From positions 189,644,613 to 189,708,612 of the forward strand of contig CP136068.1 of the NCBI GenBank assembly GCA_032622095.1: 64,000 nucleotides of DNA. The letters are read 5' to 3'. The position numbers were made by a program, and so were the translations under genes. The stretch is from Siphonodentalium dalli. Taxonomy: Eukaryota; Mollusca; Scaphopoda; Gadilida; Siphonodentaliidae. Of the stretch, positions 1-11,269 are shown piece by piece (position 1 is the stretch's first letter; each line of letters opens with the position of its first letter). The notes beneath the pieces are model-generated. The model was not told where the DNA came from, searched no databases, and saw only the letters and a program-made list of their open reading frames with translations.

Positions 1-445
1 CTGAGCTTTAACGTGATTTTAAATGGGGAAGAATAAAATAGACACTGGGCCCTGATTGGTCAATAGCCTTGTGTACTTTTTGCATTAAAAAATCATCACA
101 CCTCTTCTATATGATTTCCCATAGGTAAAAAGCCATTAGCACAAGAATTAATCCTTTGAAGTGCATTTTGTGGTGTGGTCTAAAATATGACATTATTTTA
201 GTGCGGTTCTGACACAAGTTACGAAAACACATGATTTAAAGGCGAATTCCCTGCTAGGCGGACATACATGTTTTGCATAAAATATTTCCGCAAATGTCAA
301 TCTTTCAGATTTAAAGAAAATTCTGGACCTAGGATTTATATTATAAACACTATACGCTAAAACGTTTGCACTGAAGTCTATGGAAAACATTGAGACCAGT
401 CACGTGACCAGTGTAACGTTCAGTTATCACCCTGAACACCATAGA
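1..445. other. No gene or repeat recognised
   Basis: AT-rich sequence with only short open frames on both strands. I see no splice-bounded coding exon, RNA gene or clear repeat boundary. It ends directly at the 51-bp minisatellite. Confidence 0.4.
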
Positions 446-803
446 ATGTGGCCTAGATAGCCATGTGTCATATGCACGGCGCTGTCCGTGAATATAATGT
501 GGCCTAGATAGCCATGTGTCACATGCACGGCGCTGTCCGTGAATATAATGTGGCCTAGATAGCCATGTGTCACATGCACGGCGCTGTCCGTGAATATAAT
601 GTGGCCTAGATAGCCATGTGTCACATGCACGGCGCTGTCCGTGAATATAATGTGGCCTAGATAGCCATGTGTCACATGCACGGCGCTGTCCGTGAATATA
701 ATGTGGCCTAGATAGCCATGTGTCACATGCACGGCGCTGTCCGTGAATATATTGTGGCCTAGATAGCCATGCGTCACATGCACGGCGCTGTCCGTGAATA
801 TGA
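446..803. repeat. 51-bp minisatellite, 7 copies
   Basis: Seven head-to-tail copies of a 51-bp unit, recognisable by TGGCCTAGATAGCC and ACGGCGCTGTCCGTG. The copies differ by only one or a few bases. Because 51 is divisible by three, the minus strand stays open through the whole array as a 17-residue peptide repeat (HVTHGYLGH...). I regard that open frame as a by-product of the period, since there is no recognisable domain on either side. Confidence 0.9.
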
Positions 804-890
804 TGCAGCGCGGTAGGAGAGAAGTTACCATTAGTCTAAAATAACCGCAACTGACAACGTGTGAACATACTTTATGAAGATCATATAAAT

Positions 891-1050
891 AAGGATTAAC
901 TGTCATGTGGACAGTTTTTATGGAGATGTAACCGTGAGGTAAGTGGACATAACTTGTGTAAAATCCGAAGGGTTTTACATACAAGATATGACCACTTACC
1001 TCACGGTTACATCTCCATAAAAATAGTCCGCATGACAGTTAATCCTTATA
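891..1050. mobile_element. Long hairpin (foldback/MITE-like)
   Basis: An inverted repeat with arms at about 891-946 and 992-1050. The left arm reads AAGGATTAACTGTCATG and the right arm ends CATGACAGTTAATCCTT. The pairing continues imperfectly toward a small central loop near 967-972. The structure is typical of a miniature foldback element. No clear target duplication was seen. Confidence 0.8.
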
Positions 1051-1548
1051 TTTATATACATTTAGCGAAAAAGCCACTTTTGTAAATGTATTTAAATCGA
1101 AAAGTGTATCGTGACAAAAATAGCCCAAAATACCCAATAGCACCCTTGGCAAAAGTTAATAGGAACAATTTCTCTTCATATTGAAACCCGATGATGTATT
1201 AAGTCAATCCTGCGCGAGTCCAAATGCGCCCAAAACATTACGCGTTCGTCTTTCCAAACCCAATGACGTATCGATGGTGTTATGAGCTTGGTGTTATGCG
1301 GCGTTGCGCATTCACCGAAAAATAACTGCAACTAGCCACGTGGGCGCCGACCAATCAGAATGGTGGATTTAGTGATGACAACACTTAGTATGTAAATATA
1401 CAACTATAACTCAAAACGCTAATGAAACATATAATAAGATCGGTCACACATATCACACACTCTCAATGCGCGTTCACGGTAAACACAGTCATGCAACGTA
1501 CACTGACGCAGAACTGTCGTAACCACCCCATTAAGTTTGTTGTCCCCC
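1051..1548. other. No gene recognised
   Basis: Apparently single-copy AT-rich sequence. Short open frames here have no recognisable domain, and I see no RNA gene. Confidence 0.35.
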
Positions 1549-2125
1549 GAAAAATTTATTTTAGTTCGTCTGTCCATCTGTCCGTCCGTCCGTCACACTT
1601 TTGAGTACCTGCATGGTGTAATCATCTCCTCCTACAGATTTCATCCCAGAGATTTGAAACTTCAGAATATTGTTACCCATATATTGAAGATGTGCAACAT
1701 GTATATAGATGACGGAAAAATTAGTTATTAACCCTTTTCAACATTGTTTATAACTTTCTGTATGAGGGTACCTTCATGGTGTAATCAACTCGTCCTATAA
1801 TTTTTATCGTAGATATTTGAAACTATAGAGTATTGTTACCCACATATTGGAGATATGCAACATGTATATAGATGACGGAAAAAATATTTTTTTACGGAGT
1901 TATTAAACAACTTAGAAAATTTCAACATTCTTTATAATTTTCTGTATGAGGGTACCTTCATGGTGTAAGCAACACCTCCTACAGTTTTGATCGTATATAT
2001 TTGAAACTTCAGAGTATTGTTACCCACATATTGGAGATGTGCAAGATGTATATAGATGACGGAACAATTATTTTTTTACAGAGTTATTGACCCTTTTCGA
2101 CTTAGAGAATTTCAACATTTTTTTT
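1549..2125 (-). mobile_element. Pearl/Helentron-like element with tandem core repeats
   Basis: A short tetranucleotide tract (TCCG/CCGT, i.e. ACGG on the minus strand) at about 1570-1592 is followed by three degenerate copies of a 160-180 bp unit starting near 1603, 1763 and 1945. Each unit contains TACCTKCATGGTGTAA, TATTGTTACCCA and TATATAGATGACGG. Established knowledge: molluscan pearl elements, non-autonomous Helitron relatives, pair core repeats of about 160 bp with (ACGG)n or (ACTG)n microsatellites. The match in architecture is the basis for the call; element ends were not defined. Confidence 0.45.
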
Positions 2126-2397
2126 TAATTTCTTTAACAAAGCGGCATCGACTTGCCACGTATTCGGGGAACACTGTGGTCTGCTGACCTTTTATTACAA
2201 TATTGAACTTGTCCAAACTCTCTATTACAAGACAGCGTTGTTCAAATTCAACCCAGTCTTTATTAAAATGCACATATAGAATATTTAAAGTAGGTACCAA
2301 CCGCCCATCCAAATATCAAATAGTCTCTGTGAATTGAAAATACGTCAGCCATGTAACCATCAACTATTCCCCGGGGATGGGGGGAGGGTACAGGCAA
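2126..2397. other. No gene recognised
   Basis: A 66-codon open frame lies on the minus strand (2112-2312) but has no recognisable domain and no splice or promoter support. I do not call it a gene. Confidence 0.3.
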
Positions 2398-2650
2398 AAT
2401 CTGGCTAGCATAGTGACAATATAATCAGGTAGCCTTTTCAAAAAAGACACAGTACAAGCGACTCTGCTCATTGGTCACAACTTGGCGCGAAATATGAACA
2501 GCGTAAAATCAGATAATTGCACGTCGATCAAGTCGACCAAGCCACTGCTGTGTGAAACTCACATTAGACCAGCGGTGGGTTACGAACTCACCTCGCTGTG
2601 TTGACAGAGAAGGCAAGTCCGACGCGCTAACCACGACCGTATCACGACCA
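2398..2650 (-). mobile_element. tRNA-derived SINE, copy 1
   Basis: Read on the minus strand, the head contains an A-box-like GTGGTTAGCGCGTCGGAC (complement of about 2614-2638) followed about 30-40 bases later by a B-box-like GAGTTCGTAACCC (complement of about 2577-2590). This spacing is that of a tRNA-derived RNA polymerase III promoter. The body extends to about 2398 and is shared with a second copy at 7034-7300, including ACAACTTGGCGCGAAAT and CACTGTTGTGTGAAACTC-type stretches. The 3' tail was not identified. Confidence 0.7.
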
Positions 2651-3810
2651 AATCGCGACTGGTTCGCAGACATGTAACATAGCGATAGTACCATGGCAAG
2701 AAAACAATGTCAGAAATGGTAACGCGCTTAAGATAATATATTATATACCAATGTTTGTAATTATAGAATGTTAAATATATTGGTTTCGCGAATGACCAAC
2801 TCAGAATTCCGTTAAAATAACAATAACAACCAGCACCTAATTAACGAACCGGCGGCCGACTCGGCAATCTCCGACCACAACGCTCAGTGGGCTGCAGAAA
2901 GAAAAATGTCTATACAAGTTGAAATATAAGACTTACAAATTATCTTTTTCATTTTTTTTATTTGTAATTGACATAGCTTGTCACAAACCAAAAATAAACA
3001 TTATTGACATAATAACGTAAAGGACAATAAACGAAATTGAAATTCCCAACTACACCTTTTACCGGACTCGGCCTCCTGGTCGCGCTGTTCGACTTTTAAA
3101 TCCGTCCCAAAAATTCCAATTTCTATAAATAAAACCCCCAGCGTAAACTCCAGCGCCCAAGCGAAACAAGAATGTGTGCATTAGTATATACGCGGCGCGC
3201 GTAATTATCAATCCATCCTCATCACCTTCCTTGAGATATATTCGATTTGCTCAATTAAGAGATAACAAGACGTCCTATTGTAGTCCCTTTATTGACAGCT
3301 CATTAATTTTGAATCTCAATTCTGGATATAGACGTACATCATGTAAACTTAGCCATGTCCGTTTAAGTATGTCAGCACACCTGTAGGCCTCACATCGTCG
3401 TGACATACATTAGAAAATTTATCGTTAACTCACCTGGAGTTCTTGATATTAGGACATGACCAATTTCACGTGTAACACGCAGCTTCCAAATATCGATTCA
3501 TAGTCTCTGTCAAGCTATAGAGTTATCTCGCTTCCTTTGGTGGAGTTAACGATATTTTCGAATGTTTGTCATGGCGATGTTCTCAAAAAACATATAAATA
3601 GGTCGGAATAGGACAGGACATTGCATAAGATTACTCTGGTCATAGTTTGCTCAGGATCACCCAGATTGATACTGATATTTATATATAAACGAAATCAACA
3701 ATTCGCTGTACAAATCATCAAGTGGTATGAGGAACATCTTTCTGTGAAAATATATCTAAATTACTATGTTTGAAGACACGATAACGTCACACACCACAAT
3801 CGAGTGCGTT
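2651..3810. other. No gene recognised
   Basis: Apparently unique sequence with moderate AT bias. Only short, domain-free open frames are present (for example 3174-3386 on the plus strand). I found no inverted repeat, tandem repeat or RNA gene. Confidence 0.35.
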
Positions 3811-3888
3811 ATACAATGCTAATGGTATACATCGGCTGTTAACATGCCAACAATGATACTAACTGTACTACTTAAAAATATACAATGC
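3811..3888. repeat. 69-bp tandem repeat, left remnant
   Basis: One unit of a 69-bp repeat (GGTATACATCGGCTGTTAAC ... ATACAATGC). The same unit resumes at 6464 after the composite insertion, so the array was split at the sequence AATGCTAA. Confidence 0.85.
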
Positions 3889-3891
3889 TAA

Positions 3892-4538
3892 GGTAGCAAT
3901 ACACGATTTCCAGCAATTTTGCCAACCTGGGAGGGGTTACTGTACTTCAAATCAATGCTAAGCCATTATCGTTGGCATATATCCAATCGAGCATGTTTTA
4001 ATTTCGACAGAAATTTTAGGTGTAATCATATAAATGTACTTTTGGTTCTTCGTACAGTTTGTCATTGAGTTATGCCCCTTGGTTAGCACACACGAACCGC
4101 TCAATTTTACCCATTTTTTACTCAAATTGGCCATTTTCAACCCAAAAACAGACCATGATAGAGCGAATGTCAGTAAATAAGATTCTTCCACCTGATAGAG
4201 CTATGCTAGAACTGAGAAATATTTGAAATAGAAAAAAAGTTATCGTATCAATTTGAAAAAAAAGTCTTGCGAGCCCAGATGACAGAATTCAGGGGAGAGA
4301 AATCGGGCTATTTTCCTGTAATCAATAACACAGAGTTGGCCTTCACTGAATACGAAAACCCTGTTGCGTATCCAAATTTTGCACTTTTTTGAGAACTTTC
4401 CCAGTTTTGTAAAATAAATAAACCTTCAAACCAGTAATGACACAGTTAACACAGGCTACACTGGCCGTTATGCCCCCCAGATACTTATATTTCTATTTTT
4501 CAGATGACCTACAACCCGTGAAATCGTGTACTGCTACC
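3892..4538 (+). mobile_element. 647-bp TIR element, composite copy 1
   Basis: It starts GGTAGCAATACACGATTTC and ends GAAATCGTGTACTGCTACC, so it has terminal inverted repeats of about 19 bp with one mismatch. There is no transposase; the longest open frame, 77 codons on the minus strand, has no recognisable domain. It is the same length as the copy at 5814-6460, and the one base change I noticed is near 4364 (CCCTGTTGCG versus CCCTATTGCG). Confidence 0.85.
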
Positions 4539-5813
4539 TTAAAGGAAAAATAGAGTTATCCCCCTTCAACGCGCAAATGTCCAGTTAAGTCTCTGACGTA
4601 CACCGATAACTTTGATATATAACACATATGGTGTTTCTTCAGTGCGAATGGGAAATAAGGTCAATATAAGTAGTGTGGTTTCAATAAAAATGAACCAAAT
4701 TCACCCAAATTAATGGTTATAGCGAGAGAAAAAAAACAGTTAAATTATAAATGTGACATCATGCCCACCACCTTAAAACTAAACATCCCAGTCAAAAAGG
4801 CAGTCTGAACAGACATATTACATCTGTATTCTGCTGACCAAAGCATATGCACTGTGGTTATTTACTAGCCAGCCCCCCCCCCCACCCCCCCCCCCCGCAT
4901 ATGTTAAGACAATGTTCTTGTCACCCCCCCCCCCAAATATGTTATCAATCAATACGCCTATTCGTAGGTGGGTGGTATCCGAGGAGTTTCATTGTTGGGA
5001 TGTTCCCTTAGCAACACATTTCGTTACATGCAAATCACTTTTATGTGGTCAGTCATAAACATGTAAGAACGCAACAAAATTCCAAACAAATCGTAAGGAA
5101 TAACTAATGCATATATAATCACCCCTCCCCCAAAATGTGAATCATGTTTATTTGGCCAGTCGGTGTACATTCAATGACTTAATTGTCAAGTTGAAATCAC
5201 ACTATTTAATTATTTATGGAATCTTATATACCATTGTTATGGTGCTGGTGCTCACGCGCTGTTCGTGATAACTCAGTAGCTGACTTTACCCCCTCTCCAA
5301 TATACATATTGACATTACTCGGTCAATCGGAAACACGACCAAGACTAAATAACCAACATTAATATGGCTTTTCACACCAGGTATCCAAGGAAATCCATTG
5401 TTGAAATGTTTGCGTGGCAACACGTTTCATTAAATTAATGTCAATTTTATGTAATTACACATAACCGCACCACTCGAAAAGAATCGTACAGAGTAACTGA
5501 TGCATATATAATCACATAACCAACCCCCCCCCCCCCCCAAATGTGAACCGGAATGTTTTTTTTTTATCGATAGCAGACATACTTTGAATTTGTTTTTTGC
5601 CCTGTCGGTGTGATCATTCAGTGACTTGTCAAGCTGGAATCCATACTATCAAAGTTTACAGCCTCTTATACAAATACTCTACAAGCAAATGCACCTAATT
5701 CCGAGAACAGTCATAAATAGAAACTGTCAATAGTAACTCAGACACGAAGATAGGAAAGATAAAATGTTTCAGTAGATTTTCATTAATTTATCCAATTTGA
5801 TATGTCTCTTTAA
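4539..5813. other. 1275-bp interior of the composite
   Basis: Non-coding. It contains poly-C runs (about 4867-4900, 4924-4935, 5524-5540) and a degenerate direct duplication: about 4935-5205 resembles about 5300-5660, sharing GCATATATAATCAC, AAATGTGAA and a GTCGGTGT stretch followed by ATTCAATGACTT/ATTCAGTGACTT. No primer-binding site, polypurine tract or protein frame supports an LTR retrotransposon. Its outer edges read TTAAAG at the left and CTTTAA at the right. Confidence 0.6.
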
Positions 5814-6460
5814 GGTAGCAATACACGATTTCCAGCAATTTTGCCAACCTGGGAGGGGTTACTGTACTTCAAATCAATGCTAAGCCATTATCGTTGGCAT
5901 ATATCCAATCGAGCATGTTTTAATTTCGACAGAAATTTTAGGTGTAATCATATAAATGTACTTTTGGTTCTTCGTACAGTTTGTCATTGAGTTATGCCCC
6001 TTGGTTAGCACACACGAACCGCTCAATTTTACCCATTTTTTACTCAAATTGGCCATTTTCAACCCAAAAACAGACCATGATAGAGCGAATGTCAGTAAAT
6101 AAGATTCTTCCACCTGATAGAGCTATGCTAGAACTGAGAAATATTTGAAATAGAAAAAAAGTTATCGTATCAATTTGAAAAAAAAGTCTTGCGAGCCCAG
6201 ATGACAGAATTCAGGGGAGAGAAATCGGGCTATTTTCCTGTAATCAATAACACAGAGTTGGCCTTCACTGAATACGAAAACCCTATTGCGTATCCAAATT
6301 TTGCACTTTTTTGAGAACTTTCCCAGTTTTGTAAAATAAATAAACCTTCAAACCAGTAATGACACAGTTAACACAGGCTACACTGGCCGTTATGCCCCCC
6401 AGATACTTATATTTCTATTTTTCAGATGACCTACAACCCGTGAAATCGTGTACTGCTACC
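5814..6460 (+). mobile_element. 647-bp TIR element, composite copy 2
   Basis: Essentially identical to 3892-4538, with the same TIRs and orientation. Its right end abuts TAA and then the resumed 69-bp repeat. The near identity implies recent duplication or recombination between the two copies. Confidence 0.85.
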
Positions 6461-6463
6461 TAA

Positions 6464-6692
6464 GGGTATACGTCGGCTGTTAACATGCCAACAATGATAC
6501 TAACTGTACTACTTAAAAATATACAATGCTAAGGGTATACATCGGCTGTTAACATGCAAATAATGACACTAACTGTACTATTAACATGCCAACAATGATA
6601 CTAACTTTACTACTTAAAAATATACAATGCTAAGGGTATACATCGGCTATTAACATGCCAACATTGATACTAACTGTACTACTTAAAAATAT
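6464..6692. repeat. 69-bp tandem repeat, right part
   Basis: Units start at 6464 and 6533. A partly deleted unit runs at about 6580, and another unit starts at 6634. They continue the array that begins at 3811. Each carries CCAACAATGATACTAACTG and ACTACTTAAAAATAT. Confidence 0.85.
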
Positions 6693-7033
6693 CACACGAA
6701 TTTTGCATGGTCTTGAAAATATTTTAGCAGCTTGTCGTAATTTTTGATGAATGAGATGCTCAATGGGATGATTATTTCACTGACGATCTACATCTAAAGA
6801 CTTTTACTTTAAATGGACGGAATAGGCTTTCAAGCATTTTTGTTTTTACATTTGTATTCATTTACGGTGACTCATTCCTTCCGACAAAGAATCGTCACAA
6901 TTGCGACACGTTTAAAGTTCAAAATTCAATTAAAATAATATAACAATGACGTTTTATATAGCTTTATATAAGACACTAATGACCATTATTACCCTGGTGA
7001 GCCTTAAAACTCAGTAGCCATCTACTGCTGCCC
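6693..7033. other. No gene recognised
   Basis: AT-rich sequence with no coding frame, tandem repeat or inverted repeat that I can identify. Confidence 0.35.
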
Positions 7034-7300
7034 CAGGGCTAGCATACTAACAATATCTTTCACTGCTCAGTATCAGGTACCCTTTCAACGCATGTGTAGT
7101 GCGAAACAGACACAGTACGAGCGACCTTGCTCAAAGGTCACAACTTGGCGCGAAATTTGAATAGCTTACAATCCAACAATTGCACGCCGATCAATTCGGC
7201 CAAGCCACTGTTGTGTGAAACTCACATTAGATCAGCGACTGGCTGCGAACTCACATCGCTGTATTAACAGCGAAGTCCGACGCGATGATCACTGGACCAC
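7034..7300 (-). mobile_element. tRNA-derived SINE, copy 2
   Basis: Homologous over its body to 2398-2650, including ACAACTTGGCGCGAAAT, a TTGCACGYCGATCAA stretch and TGTGAAACTCACATTAGA. The tRNA-like head is more diverged: the A-box region reads GATCATCGCGTCGGAC and the B-box-like sequence is GAGTTCGCAGCC. It is the older or more mutated of the two copies. Confidence 0.65.
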
Positions 7301-7471
7301 GGAGCTCCACATAAACTTAGTAGTTGCTTCCCAGTTCGAGCATTGTATAGCATCAACATGCGAACTTTATACTTGTATGTTCTAGGCATCATTATAGAAA
7401 AGATAGAAATGGTCCCGGTTAGTCTAAACTAGTAGGTCATACCATGAACATCTGCTTTGGCTAACGACAGT

Positions 7472-7781
7472 AACGATTATATTCCCACAGTACAAAATCT
7501 ATGACGATTATATTCCCACAGTACAAAATCTATGACGATTATATTCCCACAGTACAAAATCTTTGACGATTATATTCCCACAGTACAAAATCTATGACGA
7601 TTATATTCCCACAGTACAAAATCTATGACGGTTATATTCCCACAGTACAAAATCTATGACGATTATATTTCCACAGTACAAAATCTATGACGATTATATT
7701 CCCACAGTACAAAATCTATGACGAATATATTCCCACAGTACAATATCTATGACGATTATATTCCCACAGTACAAAATCTGG
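7472..7781. repeat. 31-bp minisatellite, 10 copies
   Basis: Ten tandem copies of GACGATTATATTCCCACAG-TACAAAATCTAT (31 bp) with few substitutions. There are no spacers, so it is not a CRISPR array. Confidence 0.95.
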
Positions 7782-8410
7782 AAAATGTTTGATGTTCTGA
7801 TCCGTTATGACAGGGATCATTATAACATTGCACACACAAGGAATGGAATATATTTCGTTGAGTTATTATGTGGTCCGCAATAATCTACTTCAAAGCATGA
7901 GGTGGTCCCATGCTTTTTAGTGACTTTAGTGAGCCGATATCGCAAAAACATTGAATTAATTACCCAGGAGAAATTCCACGATTACAAGTGGCGCATAGCA
8001 AAACCGCACACAAAGTCCCTTAAATAATGTAATCTCGAGCAACAGGTATTAACAAAGACATATATTGGCCGCGTTATTTTTTCGACTTACAAAAAGTTCC
8101 CATGTTTTGCATTGGTTGAATATGGTCACTACAGTAGAGACACAGGGCATTATCTATCTAAACTAGGTGAAGAAAACGATCATGCCTAACGATTTCCTGC
8201 GAAACGACATCGACACACATGTTTAAACCTTGATTTATTAGTTATCCTGGTGTGATGGCTTGTGTTACCCATATGTTAGATAGTGTCTCGGCCCTCAACT
8301 GGTTACGCCACCAGAGAACATACTCGATCATTTCCAAACCTGGGAACGTTTTGATGTTATGAGAGGAACGTTGTCACATTTCTAAAAATAACTTCAGATA
8401 ATATATCATC
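7782..8410. other. No gene recognised
   Basis: Mixed-composition DNA with no convincing coding frame or repeat. Confidence 0.3.
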
Positions 8411-9030
8411 CTGTTCTCCAGAAAATCCGCACATTATTTGCTTATAAAGTACTTATTTTAGGTAGATAATCTGCTAGGGAATCTGCTCATTTCAAGACGA
8501 TAATGTGCTGAAAATGATATTATTTTGGTCATATTATCGACTCATAATGAGGCTATTCTAACAAGATAATACAAATATGAGTCTATACAGCTGATTCAGT
8601 CCGTGCGGGTAGGGGTTTGTGGCCGCCACTAAATGAGTGGGTTTCAGTTTTGTTCGTATTTGCGAGTCATGTGGATATATGTGTGTGTGTGTGAGAGTGT
8701 GTACATGCGTCTGTGAGCCAATTGGTGTGACTGTGCTCGAATGTGGTTTTGTGTTTGTATGGCGCGAATGTATACATGTGCGGCGATGAATGATTGCTTT
8801 AGTATATATTTCTATATCTTTATTCTCCAACATTTTTTTTTTTTGGGTTATGGTATGTTCATGTTTTGCTTATGTTTCTTTAAATTGTTTCAATGTATTC
8901 TTGTAATAATCTTCTATCAAGGAGGAATCAAAGATATATATTATCTGCTTATTTCAGAATCAAATAATCACATTATGTAATTATTTCACATTATATGTAG
9001 ATTATGTGCGTATTTGTGCGAGGATATGTT
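8411..9030. mobile_element. Foldback family D, copy 1 (interrupted)
   Basis: The left part (about 8411-8580) starts CTGTTCTCCAGAAAATCCGC and contains GTCGATAATGTGC-type inverted arms around 8490-8565. The right part (about 8938-9030) has TTATCTGCTTATTTCAG and GCGAGGATATGTTG. In the compact copy at 45794-46036 these two parts adjoin, so about 358 bp (8581-8937, including a GT-rich stretch) appears inserted or the compact copy is deleted. Confidence 0.6.
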
Positions 9031-9207
9031 GAATATATTCTCAGTTAATACTTGTTCCTTAATAATATGTTTAACAGTTGGTGAAGGTCCCAGCCCGATA
9101 ATGTATGATATTGGTGACTTATTTTTAGCTGATTTTGATTTGCATCGCCTACAATCATTGAGTTTCTCCCAGGTATTAACCCTTTACCCAACAGAAGGGC
9201 CCTGTGC

Positions 9208-9274
9208 CAATGCATTCTCTTATATATGCGAGTCGACCATAGGTCGCCTCGCATATATAAGAGAATGCATTGGC
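9208..9274. repeat. Hairpin module HP (in W1, left)
   Basis: Near-perfect palindrome with arms CCAATGCATTCTCTTATATA / TATATAAGAGAATGCATTGG around a GTCGACCATAGGTCGCC centre. The same module recurs at 9354, 17423, 17711, 40072, 55724 and 62467, with damaged copies at 42293, 55468, 57864 and 62670. Confidence 0.9.
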
Positions 9275-9353
9275 TTAACACATTACAAATTATAAAATTG
9301 TTAAAGAATGTAAGAAAAAATGGTAAAAAGTGTTAAAAAAAGATTTTTTTTAG

Positions 9354-9421
9354 GCCAATGCATTCTCTTATATATGCGAGGCGACCTATGGTCGACTCGC
9401 ATATATAATAGAATGCATTGG
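9354..9421. repeat. Hairpin module HP (in W1, right)
   Basis: Second copy in the same element, inverted relative to the first, so the pair makes a symmetrical interior running from CCCTGTG to CACAGGG. One base differs in the right arm (ATATAATAGAATG). Confidence 0.9.
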
Positions 9422-9625
9422 CACAGGGCATAACTGTAACCATCACAATGTGGTCAATGAGCCGGTTCCAATGATATCCATATTTGTATGGTTTTATTGA
9501 GACAGACCCAAGATAATTTAGGCTGTTGAAGCTTTATTTGGCCGGTTTTGGCCGGTTTGTTGGGTAAAGGGTTAAACTCAATATTTTTATTGCGAAATCG
9601 ATTCACAAAGGTAAAACAAAGTTAA

Positions 9626-9892
9626 AGGCACGAGCGGCGTTTGTTGCAGAAATATTCATATTTGTTCAAATCGCCATCAACAGAAGGAATATTAAAATAT
9701 ATATAGTTATGTTCATATGCCAAACATAAGCGCGTAAATAGTATAATGTCGTCAAGACGTACAATGGTGTACGTAAACAAGAACCTGTTCGTGTTAAAGA
9801 AGTTTTGCTTCTGTTTACATAGCACATCGCAATTCTATTGGTTAATCACACACAAATTATATAAACGCTCTTTATTATTTCCATATCAGGAA
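9626..9892 (+). mobile_element. TTAA-flanked MITE (family P), truncated copy 1
   Basis: It begins directly after TTAA (9622-9625) with AGGCACGAGCGGC. It matches the inverted copy at 59579-60091 for about 265 bp, including TATTCATATTTGTTC and TTCCATATCAGGAA. It stops where the GGGACGG foldback begins, suggesting truncation by that insertion. Confidence 0.75.
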
Positions 9893-10229
9893 CCTTTGGA
9901 AATTGCAGAACGGAATGGGACGGTATTAGATAGGATGGGACGGTATTAGAAAACACAGAACAGCTAAGATGGACCCCTAAACGTTCTGTTTATCGATAAT
10001 ACAGCATGTAGCAGCACCAATATGGCTCTATATGGTCATCAGTGCAGCATTTTATTGGTGATCCCATTTTATTGACCATAATCAAGATTAAAACATGTTT
10101 TTCGCTGATGGGACGGAAGCGGTAAAGCGCAGAACAACCATAGGAAATTGCAGAACGAAAATGTAAACAACAAAATCATTCACCGCATTCATATTCACCC
10201 ATCCCACAGCGATATTTTTACATAAAATG

Positions 10230-10318
10230 CAACAGTGATGTCGAAAAGATGTTAATCTAACATTTTATGTTTACATAAAATGTTAGATTAACATCTTTTC
10301 GACATCACTGATGCATTT
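10230..10318. repeat. Perfect palindrome inside the foldback left arm
   Basis: GATGTCGAAAAGATGTTAAT runs into ACATTTTATG, turns at about 10273, and returns as CATAAAATGT and ATTAACATCTTTTCGACATC. Arms are about 40 bp with almost no loop. Confidence 0.9.
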
Positions 10319-11269
10319 TAATGACATTAATCAAGATGAAAACAACTTTTTTGTGGCGGTGATATATCTACATGTAAAGGTAAATAATGCATCAAATGTA
10401 GGATTTTAATAATATCTGCATGGGCATGTCTTACTAACTCTTTAACACTTAATTAGTCCGTAATTAATCTTAACTGCACTTCACTATCCCTCATAAACAA
10501 ATGTTATTGCTTTAATATTTAGTTTCACGCTAAAACCTAAGTCAGCCCAATACTTTTATTTGGGATGGGTTGGTTTAACCGCGAAATGTCAGTTGGTTTT
10601 CATTGTTGAAATCTAGGTGCTGTGTTTTAAACACACTCTTATAAACATTTAAATAATGGAACTAACGTTCTATTATGGTTTGCAAAAGTATTCTACAAGT
10701 ACAAGGAGACATCCAGACTCAAAACTCATCGTTTAGGTATGTTCAATGTTGTACTTTTATGTTCGTTTCAAAGCTATATATTTTAACCCATTTTTCCTAT
10801 TTTCGTCAATAGAGATCCACTTGTGATTCTCCATAATTGGAATATGTCCGTTTTATAATTATGGATAGTTCACTTTATAATATGGTAAACTATAATTAAT
10901 TCTCATTTAATGGCATATTTATAGTTATTACATATTCATCTATACTTTGTGTTTGTGAAACTTCAAGTAGTAGTTTGTAGAAAGTCTCTGACAGGAGCAT
11001 TAATATATCCCTTATGTGTGTATATGTTATCCTATATAACTAGTAGTATGAGTGTGTAAGTGTGTATTATGTCTGTATGTTGGGAGGTATACCTCTTCCC
11101 TTAATCTAGAAATTAGGACTTGTTTATTTATGTTTGTAGAGTCTACGTGTATACCTACACGTGAATATGAACATGTGCGAGATTCTATAGATGGGACCAT
11201 CCCGTTCTGCAATTTCCAAAGGTTCGTCCCATCGACAAAAAAGTTGTTATGCTCTCGATTATGATCAAT

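Larger units (their letters stand above)
3889..6463. mobile_element. Composite insertion: two identical TIR elements around 1275 bp
   Basis: A TAA at 3889-3891 and a TAA at 6461-6463 flank a block made of element copy 1 (3892-4538), 1275 bp of other DNA, and element copy 2 (5814-6460) in the same orientation. Removing the block and one TAA rebuilds an uninterrupted 69-bp repeat junction, AATGCTAAGGGTATAC, seen intact at about 6526-6540. The block therefore looks like one insertion with a 3-bp target duplication. Alternatives are integration of a circle by recombination into a pre-existing single copy, or an atypical LTR-like structure; the ends are GGTAGC/GCTACC, not TG/CA. Confidence 0.7.
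9180..9571. mobile_element. TTAA-flanked MITE (family W) carrying two hairpin modules
   Basis: TTAA at 9176-9179 and 9572-9575 flank terminal inverted repeats CCCTTTACCCAACA / TGTTGGGTAAAGGG. Inside lie two copies of the hairpin module (9208-9274 and 9354-9421) separated by AT-rich DNA. A TTAA target duplication is the hallmark of piggyBac-type transposition in eukaryotes; no transposase is present. A related copy with a damaged left end is at 62457-62841. Confidence 0.85.

Noticed and set aside
427-984. 185-codon minus frame with 17-residue repeats
   Set aside because: Open only because the minisatellite period is 51 bp. The flanking residues come from a hairpin element.
2398-2694. A functional tRNA gene in the SINE head
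   Set aside because: Only A- and B-box-like motifs are present. No cloverleaf with paired acceptor stem can be formed, as expected for a SINE.
3892-6460. LTR retrotransposon (647-bp direct repeats as LTRs)
   Set aside because: Ends are inverted-repeat GGTAGC/GCTACC rather than TG/CA. There is no primer-binding site, polypurine tract or gag-pol frame in the 1275-bp interior. Kept as a weaker alternative.
7472-7781. CRISPR-like array
   Set aside because: Repeats are contiguous with no variable spacers, there are no cas genes and the DNA is eukaryotic.
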